Shown: positions 1 to 6,989, numbered from the stretch's first letter. The stretch is DNA of 6,989 nt from CAZILN01 sp964540005 (GCA_964540005.1 CAZILN010000342.1:1-6989); one strand, 5' to 3'. Made by a program: numbers and translations. The notes: generated by a model not told the origin, from the letters alone.

Positions 1-1
1 A

Positions 2-367
2 CCCCTGGAGGTATCTTTCCCGGGCCATTATCCTGTAGCCAGGATCGTTCCCGAGAGGACGGGCAATGAAATAAGTTTTAAGTTCGAGGGCATCGGTTTT
101 GCCGTGGCAGCTCATCCTGATGGAAAAGATTACGGCAAGGGGAACCATGTATTCCTTACGGAAGTATATATCGACGGAAGCCTTGCCGAAAAAGTTAAAC
201 TGCCTACTGCTGTTAACCAACGCAGATTCACGCCGTTCTGGAAGTACCAGATGCCCAGAGGAGTACACAAGGTAGTGATCAGGGTACTCAACCCGGTTGA
301 TTATGCGAAGGTCGAGTACCTGTATGCCGTGATCTATGATGATAAGCCGTATCAGATAGAATGGTAA
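2..367 (+). CDS. C-terminal fragment of an unidentified protein, possibly ADP-ribosylglycohydrolase family
   Basis: The frame is open from base 2 to a TAA at 365-367, so this is the last 121 codons of a gene whose start lies off the left edge. The GTG at 104 is internal and should not be taken as a start. The fragment alternates short hydrophobic strands with turns (ISFKFEGIGF, EVYIDGSLAEKVKLP, FWKYQMPRGVHKVVIRVLNP), which suggests a small beta-sandwich. From memory, similar 'YIDG...KLP...RR...FWKYQ.P.G.H' tails occur at the end of Bacteroidota proteins annotated as ADP-ribosylglycohydrolase family, which are often found beside glycoside hydrolases. The catalytic part is not in the window, so no reaction can be assigned. 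It could equally be an accessory domain on a hydrolase or esterase. The next gene follows 67 bp downstream on the same strand with no recognisable promoter between, so co-transcription with the rhamnosidase is likely. Confidence 0.75.
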   Translation, partial: PLEVSFPGHYPVARIVPERTGNEISFKFEGIGFAVAAHPDGKDYGKGNHVFLTEVYIDGSLAEKVKLPTAVNQRRFTPFWKYQMPRGVHKVVIRVLNPVDYAKVEYLYAVIYDDKPYQIEW

Positions 368-434
368 TGTCAGGGTTTGGAGCTAATCCGGGATATAAGC
401 CTGGCTCCGGGATCTATCACGGCCTGTGATAATA

Positions 435-3248
435 ATGTTACCTATGAGAACAGGATTTTTTGTTTCCGGCTGGATCAGGTGGATAATCCCGGTAATCATG
501 CTATCCTGCACACACCGGGATCTGCAGGTTGATGAGATCCTGTGCAATAATAAAATATATCCGAAAGGAACCGGACCTGGCGGGATAAGGTTTAGCTGGA
601 AATTAAGATCCACAGAGAGGGATGTTGTTCAGACTGCCTACCGTGTGGTGCTGACCAACGGGTTAAACGGTACCTTCAAGGAGGGGGAACTGATCTGGGA
701 TTCAGGCATCCGGAAGAGCAACCGGAGCATCCTGGTACCTTATGATGGCCCTCTTCTGGACCCGGGTACATCCTATATCTGGAAGGTAAAGGTTTGGGAC
801 AACCATGGCAATGAATCTGCATGGTCAGGGGAGGGAAGGTTTATTACCGGTCTTGAAAAAACGGAAGATTGGCAGGGAGCCAGGTGGATCGCTTATGATG
901 AGCTCGATCCGGAACAAAGGATAGTCCCTGGAATACATCTTCCGCAATACAGGAAGAAATGGAGTGACAGGGCGACTGGCGATCACATCCTGCCCATCCT
1001 GAGACATGAGTTTATAGCAGAAAAAGAAGTGAAACAGGCTCTGGTATTTGTCTCAGGATTAGGACATTACAAGCTTTATATCAACGGCGAAAAGGTTTCC
1101 GCAGATATGCTTTCACCAGGATGGACCCAGTATGACAAAATCTGTTTCTATAATGTGTACGACGCCACCGAACTGATCAGGAAGGGAGGGAACTGTCTCG
1201 GAATGATGCTGGGCAATGGATTTTATGCGGTTCCCAACACACGATACCGTAAGCTGATCACATGGTACGGCCATCCGGCGATGATCCTTATGATGAAGTT
1301 GGTATACTGTGACGGTAGCAGCGAGACCCTTACAAGTAACAGTAGTTGGCAAACCACACGCGGACCTATCACTTATTCAAGCATTTATGGAGGAGAGGAT
1401 TACAATGCGACGATAGAAATGTCCGGATGGGACATGCCGGAGTACAGCGGTATCAGTTGGAAACATGCCGTGGAAATTGATCCTCCTGCCGGTGAACTGG
1501 TGGCGGAATCCACCTTTCCTGTTAAGGTAGAACAGACCTTTGAACCGGTATCGGTGGTTCCGGCTGGCCACCAGGGAGCTTACCTGTATGATTTCGGACA
1601 GAATGCTTCGGGGATCATGGAACTGTGTGTCAGGGGGAACAGGGGGGATACGGTCATCCTGACACCCGGAGAACTGGTTACGGATAAGCTTGAGATAAAC
1701 CAGATGGGATCAGGGAGCCCATGTTATTCACGATATATTTTGAATGGGAATGGAACGGAAACCTGGCGGCAGAGGTTTACCTATACTGGGTTCCGTTATG
1801 TACAGGTTGAAGGTGCTGCTCCCGGGGACAGCGATGGATCCGTCCCGCAGATCCTGAGTTTGAAGATGTTACATACCCGTAACTCCGCACCCACAACAGG
1901 GACGTTCAGGACTTCGGATGAACTGTCTGACCGGATATTTTCGTTGATCCTCTGGGCCGTTCGCAGCAATTTTCAGAGTGTGCTGACCGATTGTCCCCAC
2001 AGGGAAAAGCTCGGCTGGCTCGAACAGTCATACCTCATGGGAGGCAGTGTTCATTATAATTATGACGTATATCACTTGTATTGTAAAATAATAGATGACA
2101 TGATCCGGTCCCAGGGAGCAGACGGGCTTGTTCCGTGCATTGCCCCTGAATATACCCGTTTTGAAGGCAATTTCAGGGACAGCCCGGAATGGGGCTCGGC
2201 CTGTGTGATCCTGCCATGGCTGGTGTACAGGTGGTACGGGGATATGGAACAGGTCGGTAAAGCCTGGGACATGATGACGCGGTATGCGGATTACCTTAAG
2301 GGTAAAGCGGATCATCAAATCCTCAGTCATGGCCTGGGTGACTGGAATGACCTTGGTCCCGATAACCCCGGGTATTCACAACTTACTCCCGTTGCCTTGA
2401 CAGCAACGGCCATTTACTGTTATGATCTCGAGCTCCTGGGCAGAATGGGAGACCTGCTTGGGAAATACGATACGGCAGAGATCTTCAGGGCCAGGGCAGA
2501 GAGGGTACGGGAGGCCTTTAACAGGAGTTTCTTCGACGCAGCCGGTGCCACCTATGCAACAGGGAGCCAGACCGCCATGTCGATGCCGCTGGTGCTCGGG
2601 CTGGTGGAGGAGAGATACCGGGCACGTGTGCTTTCCAACCTTATCGATTCGATCAATACATCCGGGAAAGCACTGACGGCCGGTGATGTAGGTTATTATT
2701 TCCTGATAAGGGCATTGCAACAGGGTGACGCGAACCAGCTCATCTGTGAGATGAATGAAAGGGAGGATGTTCCGGGCTACGCGTACCAGATGAAGATGGG
2801 TGCCACAGCGCTCACTGAATCATGGTCAGCGCTCAGTACACTTTCCAATAACCACCTGATGCTTGGCCACCTGATGGAATGGTTTTACAGCGGACTGGCA
2901 GGTATTGATCAGACAGAAGCTTCGGTAGCCTATAACGAAGTATTGATTGAACCCCATCCCTGTGAGGGCATACGGACTGCTTCGGCAGAATTTGAGTCCC
3001 CTCACGGCAGGATCTCGTCCTCCTGGGAGAGAACCCCGGGAGGCTTTGACCTGGAGATCAGCATTCCGGTCAATGCCCATGCACTGATCAGGTTGCCAGA
3101 TGGCTACGGATATATCACCCGGGAGAAAGGAAAAAAAGGGACAGCACTGGTGAAGGGCACAACGTCAGAGGATCAGGTTACAGGAGTTGTCAGGACCGGC
3201 TCGGGCAGATACAGGTTTAATATAGTTAAAAGGGAATCAACAGAATAA
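435..3248 (+). CDS. GH78 alpha-L-rhamnosidase, exported, probable lipoprotein
   Basis: This inverting glycosidase is expected to release terminal alpha-L-rhamnose from glycans outside the cytoplasm. It has 937 residues from the ATG at 435. ATG 444 and GTG 426 are also in frame, and none has a clear ribosome site. The N-terminus has a hydrophobic stretch ending in MLSC (Cys25), a slightly loose lipobox. The domains follow GH78 order: an Ig-like N-terminal part (about 30-145, ending in DWQGARW), a rhamnosidase N-domain (about 186-345, LYINGEKVS), a beta-domain (about 365-475, DFGQNASG at 386), a six-hairpin catalytic barrel (about 483-835) and a C-terminal beta-domain. Asp519, Arg523 and Glu524 of DCPHREKLGW match the Asp-Arg-Glu(acid) motif, Glu795 in TESW is the expected general base, and His807 matches the conserved histidine. 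The acid motif is one residue shorter than the D-x3-R-x-E form. The GH127-like gene follows after 28 bp. The family is certain; substrate linkage is not visible. Confidence 0.95.
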   Translation: MLPMRTGFFVSGWIRWIIPVIMLSCTHRDLQVDEILCNNKIYPKGTGPGGIRFSWKLRSTERDVVQTAYRVVLTNGLNGTFKEGELIWDSGIRKSNRSILVPYDGPLLDPGTSYIWKVKVWDNHGNESAWSGEGRFITGLEKTEDWQGARWIAYDELDPEQRIVPGIHLPQYRKKWSDRATGDHILPILRHEFIAEKEVKQALVFVSGLGHYKLYINGEKVSADMLSPGWTQYDKICFYNVYDATELIRKGGNCLGMMLGNGFYAVPNTRYRKLITWYGHPAMILMMKLVYCDGSSETLTSNSSWQTTRGPITYSSIYGGEDYNATIEMSGWDMPEYSGISWKHAVEIDPPAGELVAESTFPVKVEQTFEPVSVVPAGHQGAYLYDFGQNASGIMELCVRGNRGDTVILTPGELVTDKLEINQMGSGSPCYSRYILNGNGTETWRQRFTYTGFRYVQVEGAAPGDSDGSVPQILSLKMLHTRNSAPTTGTFRTSDELSDRIFSLILWAVRSNFQSVLTDCPHREKLGWLEQSYLMGGSVHYNYDVYHLYCKIIDDMIRSQGADGLVPCIAPEYTRFEGNFRDSPEWGSACVILPWLVYRWYGDMEQVGKAWDMMTRYADYLKGKADHQILSHGLGDWNDLGPDNPGYSQLTPVALTATAIYCYDLELLGRMGDLLGKYDTAEIFRARAERVREAFNRSFFDAAGATYATGSQTAMSMPLVLGLVEERYRARVLSNLIDSINTSGKALTAGDVGYYFLIRALQQGDANQLICEMNEREDVPGYAYQMKMGATALTESWSALSTLSNNHLMLGHLMEWFYSGLAGIDQTEASVAYNEVLIEPHPCEGIRTASAEFESPHGRISSSWERTPGGFDLEISIPVNAHALIRLPDGYGYITREKGKKGTALVKGTTSEDQVTGVVRTGSGRYRFNIVKRESTE

Positions 3249-3276
3249 TGATAGGCATACCTTATCGAGGGGAAGA

Positions 3277-5163
3277 ATGTTTCAGGGGATTGGGATAAGC
3301 CGATCGTTAAAATACAAACTTATCATGATGAACAGATCAACATTTATTAGTCTGGCCTTCATCGGCCTGGTTTCAGTGATGTGTAATCACCCACCACATA
3401 AGGATCTACATGTAGTAGATAACCAATGGCGGAAGTTGAAAACGCTGTCAGCCGGAGGATTACTGGGTGAGCGCCTGGACCTGTGGCGGGATGTGCGGCT
3501 CTGGTTCGTGGCCGATTCAGGATTCCTGCTTTCAGGCTTCGAAACACGTCCCGGGATACATCCATGGCAGGGGGAGCACGTGGGTAAGTGGCTTCATGCC
3601 GCCGTGCTGGATTACCAGGTGACCCACGATAAATCCTTAAAGAAGGAAATGGACCGGACCGTCAAGCGGTTGATCTCCACCCAGTTACCCAACGGGTACC
3701 TGGGCACATATTCTGAAAAGGACAGGTTTTATGTTGTGCCTGAAGATACCCGCGGGTGGGATGTCTGGACCCACCGTTACAATCTTTACGGCCTCCTGGT
3801 GTATGAAAAATATTTCCCGGACGAAAATGTACTGAAGGCCTGCAGGGGAATGGGTGACCTGCTTATCGAAACATTCGGCGGGGATAGGAATGATATTACT
3901 AGGTACGGGACGAGGAAGGGAATATCTTCGACGACACTGCTGGAATCGATGGTCATGCTCTATGAAGCGACGGGTGATAAAGCATACCTGGAATTTGCAG
4001 AGCAGATCGTTGCCCGCAGTGAAGACAACCTGGAATTGCATCTGATGGGTGCCATGCTGAACCATGAGAGTGTAGTTGATCCGGGGGAAGGGAAGGCATA
4101 CCAGTTGATGTCCAACCTGCTTGGCTATTACCGGCTGTATCTCTGCACGGGAAACATGGATTACCTGTTGACCATGTTGAACGGATGGGAGGAGATAAGG
4201 CTAAACCATCTGCTGGTCACCGGCGGTCCATGGACCCGCAAAATGGAGTACAATGCCAATAAGGAGTGTTTTGCACGGTCAAGCGATTTTGATCCCGGGC
4301 TGGTCACCGTGGAGAACTGCTGTACGGTGACCTGGATCCAGCTGAACCTTCACCTGTTTGAGCTTACCGGGGAGGCGATATATGCTGCTGAAGCTGAGAA
4401 GGCAGTATTCAACCATTTGCTGAGCGCCCAGGACACCAACGGCCTGGATTGGTGTTACTATACCCCGCCCAATGAGCCTGAAAGAGCATTTGAGCCAGCC
4501 ATTACCTGCTGTGCCTCGAGCGGTCCCAGGGCACTTGAAATGTTCTCCGGCCGGATGGCAGGCGAAATTGGCGATCATCTCTGCATCAGCAGCTTCGCTC
4601 CCTGCAGGGTTGCTTTGCCGGATCGTTTCGGCTTAGGGGAACTGGAAATTTCAGGTGACTATCCCGATAAACATACCACAACGATCCGTTTTCATCCGGA
4701 AGAGGTAAGTGAATACACCCTGGAGTTCAGGATACCCCGGGGTACTGCCCTGGTATCGGTCGAACTCAACGGGGAGGCAACACAAGCCGTTGAAAACAAC
4801 AGGGGCTTTATGGAGGTTTCGCACCGGTGGGAAGACGGAGATTCACTCACTGTGAAACTGGCATATCAGCTGGCCGTGCATATACAGAGCGGCGCTGAAG
4901 GGGAAAAATGGCTGGCATTTACTTACGGACCACTGGCCCTGGCCCAGGTCATCAGGCCGGGCATGAAGACCGGGGAACCCTTCCTGCATCAAAAGATCGA
5001 TACTGGTTCACCGGATAAGGTATTAAGCAGGCTGGAAGCTGCAGAGAAGGATAAAACGGGCAACTCCTTCAGGATATCAGGGACAGGTATAATCCTGGTG
5101 CCTTACAACAGTATAGGTACAAGGGAATCCGGACCCAGAACATATTTCAAATGTTCACTATGA
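3277..5163 (+). CDS. GH127-type (DUF1680) cysteine glycosidase, beta-L-arabinofuranosidase-like
   Basis: This is a retaining glycosidase of the GH127 group, which uses a zinc-bound cysteine as nucleophile. Characterised members cleave beta-L-arabinofuranosides (HypBA1) or aceric acid from rhamnogalacturonan II (BT1003). The 628 residues include an (alpha/alpha)6 barrel (about 55-430), a middle beta-sandwich (about 435-535) and a C-terminal beta-domain. Compared with HypBA1 from memory, Glu330 fits the acid/base, Glu346 and Cys348 (ENC) plus Cys411 and Cys412 (TCC) fit the zinc ligands, and Cys411 fits the nucleophile. The 16-residue step between the two glutamates equals Glu322-Glu338 of HypBA1. 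An extra Cys349 follows Cys348, and the CC pair is followed by ASSGPR instead of HypBA1's PPN, so it belongs to a divergent branch. ATG 3277 has a GAGGGGAAG stretch just upstream. ATG 3325 or 3328 (MMNRSTF...) would give a more normal signal peptide and sits after an A-rich stretch. Met precedes the signal-region Cys, so lipidation is doubtful. Substrate is unproven. Confidence 0.9.
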   Translation: MFQGIGISRSLKYKLIMMNRSTFISLAFIGLVSVMCNHPPHKDLHVVDNQWRKLKTLSAGGLLGERLDLWRDVRLWFVADSGFLLSGFETRPGIHPWQGEHVGKWLHAAVLDYQVTHDKSLKKEMDRTVKRLISTQLPNGYLGTYSEKDRFYVVPEDTRGWDVWTHRYNLYGLLVYEKYFPDENVLKACRGMGDLLIETFGGDRNDITRYGTRKGISSTTLLESMVMLYEATGDKAYLEFAEQIVARSEDNLELHLMGAMLNHESVVDPGEGKAYQLMSNLLGYYRLYLCTGNMDYLLTMLNGWEEIRLNHLLVTGGPWTRKMEYNANKECFARSSDFDPGLVTVENCCTVTWIQLNLHLFELTGEAIYAAEAEKAVFNHLLSAQDTNGLDWCYYTPPNEPERAFEPAITCCASSGPRALEMFSGRMAGEIGDHLCISSFAPCRVALPDRFGLGELEISGDYPDKHTTTIRFHPEEVSEYTLEFRIPRGTALVSVELNGEATQAVENNRGFMEVSHRWEDGDSLTVKLAYQLAVHIQSGAEGEKWLAFTYGPLALAQVIRPGMKTGEPFLHQKIDTGSPDKVLSRLEAAEKDKTGNSFRISGTGIILVPYNSIGTRESGPRTYFKCSL

Positions 5164-5299
5164 TCGTACTCCTTCCCGCTTCCGGGTATGCAGAATACCT
5201 GATATCCACCTATCCATGTTCCATGGGTGGTTCTAGCTCAGGCCGGAGCATACGGTATTCGTATTCAGAACCTGTCGGGATGGGAAAGTATAAATATGC

Positions 5300-5311
5300 A
5301 CAATCGATTGT
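5300..5311. promoter_or_regulatory. Perfect 12-bp palindrome, probable LacI-family operator
   Basis: The sequence ACAATCGATTGT is its own reverse complement and has the central CG that LacI-family operators usually carry. It covers the -33 TTG (5308-5310) of the predicted sulfatase promoter, so a bound repressor would block RNA polymerase. The placement in the one large gap of the window, exactly on a promoter, makes chance less likely. I saw no second copy of the full palindrome in the window. The regulator itself is not encoded here, and the family assignment rests on operator shape alone. Confidence 0.55.
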
Positions 5312-5338
5312 TCTATACGTAAATTAGTAGTACATTTG
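5308..5338 (+). promoter_or_regulatory. Bacteroidota-type promoter (TTG-N20-TACATTTG) for the sulfatase
   Basis: TACATTTG at 5331-5338 matches the Bacteroidota -7 consensus TAnnTTTG at every fixed base. A TTG at 5308-5310 lies 20 bp upstream, within the usual spacing for the -33 element. Transcription would start near 5342-5346, giving a 5' leader of about 140 nt before the ATG at 5487. Its presence suggests the sulfatase is transcribed at least partly on its own, whereas no matching promoter was found in the short gaps before the GH78 and GH127-like genes. Confidence 0.65.
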
Positions 5339-5486
5339 TCCCGGGATATTCGTTTGTCTCCTGCCTGCACCGGCAACCCGGCCAGCGATGTATCACAGAG
5401 TACATAGAAAGAAATATCAACAAAGCCAACTATTTGAGGCAATAATCTCCGGGATTCGGAAGGTGGTCAATTTAAATTTCAGGATC

Positions 5487-6989
5487 ATGAAAAATATATG
5501 TTATGTCATCTGTTCAGTAATTATAATAGCCGGCTTATCATCGTGTTCGCCACCCGGGGAGAAAAAGGATGGGCAGGACCGGAAACCCAATGTCGTGTTC
5601 TTCCTGATTGATGATCTTGGATGGAGTGATCTGAAGTGTTACGGAAGCTCATTATATGAGACACCCAGAATCGACCAGTTTGCCAGGGAAGGAGTAATGT
5701 TCACGAACGCCTATGCAGCATGCCATGTATGTTCGCCGACAAGGGCGAGTATCCTGACGGGAAAATATCCTGCAACCATTCATCTGACGGATTTTTTGCC
5801 GGGTCGACGGGAATTCCCTTTCCAGAAATTTTTGAATGCGGAGATCAACCAGCACCTGCCCTATGAGGAGCAGACAATTGCTGAGGTCCTTCAGGAAAAC
5901 GGATATAAGACCGGGATAATCGGGAAATGGCACCTTGGTGATGAACCATCCACACCGATGGAACATGGATTCGATTTTCATATTCCTGATTGGCTGGGTG
6001 GCGTGGCTAAGACCTTTTATGCACCCTATCATCTTGGCGGACTTGAGGCTCCGGAGGGTGAGTACCTTACGGACCGGCTTACCGATGAGGTACTGAAATA
6101 TATTGAAGAGAACAGGGATGCCCCGTTCTTCCTATATTTTGCTCATTATGCTGTTCATGATCCTATCGAGGGACGGCCGGACCTGGTGGCAAAGTATGAA
6201 GCCAAACTGAAGGACTTGCCGCCCCCGGCAGGCGAACCCTATATACTGGAGGGTAACCCGGATGATGAAGATCCCCTGACCAGAGAGGAACTTGATGACT
6301 TGCTGAAGGAGCCTGAATATGCAGGGTATAGTGTCCTTCCGCACAGGACGGTCAAGATAAAACAATTCCAGGATAACGTACAGTTCGCCGCCATGGTGGA
6401 AAGCGTGGACGAAAGTTTCAGGCGTGTACTGGCCAAACTGGATGAACTTGGGCTCGAGGAAAACACTATTGTGATCCTTTATTCCGATAACGGGGGCATG
6501 TCGTCTGCAAATTTCTGGAACCCAGACAGGAACATACCGGAAGCCAATCTGGACAAAGCCTTTTCGACATCGAACCTACCATTACGGGGAGCCAAGGGAT
6601 GGTTGTACGAAGGTGGGATAAGGGAACCCCTGATCATCAAGTGGCCCGGTCAAGGAGCAAAAGACGTGGTATGCGACGTACCGGTAACCAGTCCTGACTT
6701 TTATCCCACGATCCTGGATATGCTGGGCATATCGATGCCGGCAGGAGTAAAAACTGACGGGGTAAGTATAGTACCCCTGCTAAAAGGCGGGTCGCATCTT
6801 GACAGGGAGGCCATATACTGGCATTTCCCGCATTACAGTAACCACGGGATGCAGAGTCCCGGCGGTGCCATCCGGGCCGGTGACTTTAAACTGATTGAGT
6901 ACTTCGAGAACAATACCGTACAGTTGTTCAACCTGAAGGAAGACATTGGTGAGCAGCATGACCTGTCGGCCTCTGAACCTGAAAGGGCA
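5487..6989 (+). CDS. S1-type formylglycine sulfatase, lipoprotein, 3' end cut by window
   Basis: This enzyme hydrolyses sulfate esters, most likely on a sulfated sugar, outside the cytoplasm. 501 codons are present with no stop, and the family usually runs about 450-550 residues, so only a short tail is probably missing. The start ATG 5487 gives a short signal peptide ending in the lipobox LSSC (Cys20). The frame stays open upstream to ATG 5388, but that start would bury the signal. Asp42 and Asp43 (IDDLGW), Cys82 in CSPTR (the cysteine converted to formylglycine), Lys147 and His149 (GKWHLG), His224 (VHDP), Asp334 and Asn335 (SDNGG) and Lys370 (RGAKGW) form a complete alkaline-phosphatase-fold sulfatase site. 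An acidic, proline-rich segment spans about 244-291. The gene has its own predicted promoter and operator. Conversion needs a formylglycine-generating enzyme, not seen here. Sulfatase subfamily and target position cannot be read by eye. Confidence 0.95.
   Translation, partial: MKNICYVICSVIIIAGLSSCSPPGEKKDGQDRKPNVVFFLIDDLGWSDLKCYGSSLYETPRIDQFAREGVMFTNAYAACHVCSPTRASILTGKYPATIHLTDFLPGRREFPFQKFLNAEINQHLPYEEQTIAEVLQENGYKTGIIGKWHLGDEPSTPMEHGFDFHIPDWLGGVAKTFYAPYHLGGLEAPEGEYLTDRLTDEVLKYIEENRDAPFFLYFAHYAVHDPIEGRPDLVAKYEAKLKDLPPPAGEPYILEGNPDDEDPLTREELDDLLKEPEYAGYSVLPHRTVKIKQFQDNVQFAAMVESVDESFRRVLAKLDELGLEENTIVILYSDNGGMSSANFWNPDRNIPEANLDKAFSTSNLPLRGAKGWLYEGGIREPLIIKWPGQGAKDVVCDVPVTSPDFYPTILDMLGISMPAGVKTDGVSIVPLLKGGSHLDREAIYWHFPHYSNHGMQSPGGAIRAGDFKLIEYFENNTVQLFNLKEDIGEQHDLSASEPERA

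Larger units (their letters stand above)
5164..5486. other. Non-coding gap with promoter, operator and 5' leader
   Basis: This 323-bp gap contains no convincing gene. A 69-codon minus-strand ORF (5233-5442) has no recognisable features. Just past the GH127-like stop are small inverted repeats: GGTAT/ATACC at 5185-5199, and CCACC 5206-5210 with GGTGG 5226-5230 around a CATG/CATG inner stem. None is followed by a T-run, so no intrinsic terminator can be claimed. The middle carries the promoter and palindrome listed separately. The leader after the predicted start of transcription is about 140 nt long and could fold weakly at its 5' end (CCGGG 5341-5345 with CCCGG 5377-5381, enclosing TGCC 5362-5365 with GGCA 5372-5375). 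It turns A/T-rich just before the sulfatase start. Confidence 0.7.

Noticed and set aside
104..367. A small stand-alone gene starting at GTG 104
   Set aside because: The reading frame is open all the way to the left edge with the same beta-strand pattern, so this is the end of a longer gene.
379..408. Inverted repeat GGAGCTA/TGGCTCC in the gap before the GH78 gene, considered as a terminator
   Set aside because: The stem is only 7 bp with one G-T pair and a 16-nt loop, and no T-run follows it, so it does not look like an intrinsic terminator.
387..413. Direct repeat of the 8-mer TCCGGGAT (387-394 and 406-413) upstream of the GH78 start, considered as a regulator site
   Set aside because: Two short copies with no promoter match nearby. 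The 8-mer is made of locally common words, so chance is an adequate explanation.
2028..2330. Minus-strand ORF of 100 codons inside the GH78 gene
   Set aside because: It is a shadow of the conserved catalytic-domain coding sequence, and its translation has no protein-like features.
3685..4065. Minus-strand ORF of 126 codons inside the GH127-like gene (and a similar one at 5652-6032 inside the sulfatase)
   Set aside because: Both are antisense to well-conserved catalytic regions and are explained by codon use of the sense genes.
5206..5230. Hairpin CCACC...GGTGG after the GH127-like gene as a terminator
   Set aside because: The stem has a 4-nt one-sided bulge and no T-tract downstream, so transcription stop cannot be claimed.
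5233..5442. Minus-strand ORF of 69 codons in the gap
   Set aside because: It has no recognisable motif, lies across the predicted + strand promoter and leader, and has no supporting start context.

Overview
The window looks like part of a glycan-degradation (polysaccharide utilisation type) locus from a member of the Bacteroidota. The evidence is fourfold: lipoprotein-type export signals on glycoside hydrolases and a sulfatase, a lack of clear Shine-Dalgarno sites before most starts, a TTG/TAnnTTTG promoter of the kind known from this phylum, and roughly half G+C with all genes on the + strand. No SusC/SusD pair, regulator gene, RNA gene, CRISPR array or mobile element is visible, so this is an interior piece of such a locus.

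Layout: (1) 2-367, the last 121 codons of a gene cut by the left edge, a beta-rich C-terminal domain resembling those on some ADP-ribosylglycohydrolase-family proteins. (2) 435-3248, a full-length GH78 alpha-L-rhamnosidase with an exported/lipoprotein N-terminus. (3) 3277-5163, after a 28-bp gap, a GH127-type (DUF1680) cysteine glycosidase with the whole Zn/Cys/Glu active-site set recognisable. (4) 5164-5486, a 323-bp non-coding gap holding a good Bacteroidota promoter whose -33 element is overlapped by a perfect 12-bp palindrome with a central CG, typical of a LacI-family operator. (5) 5487-6989, a lipoprotein S1-type (formylglycine) sulfatase running off the right edge with about 501 codons present.

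The likely joint job is stepwise dismantling of a rhamnose-containing, probably sulfated, glycan in the periplasm or at the cell surface. The sulfatase removes ester sulfate, the GH78 removes alpha-L-rhamnose, and the GH127-like enzyme removes a furanosidic or unusual sugar (beta-L-arabinofuranose, or an aceric-acid-like residue by analogy with characterised GH127 enzymes). The three left-hand genes look like one transcript, while the sulfatase has its own regulated promoter. The enzyme families are firm. The exact substrate, the identity of the first gene and the regulator that binds the palindrome are inferences. No wholly new system is evident; the main open points are the substrate of the GH127-like enzyme, the short-form GH78 acid motif and the operator-promoter.
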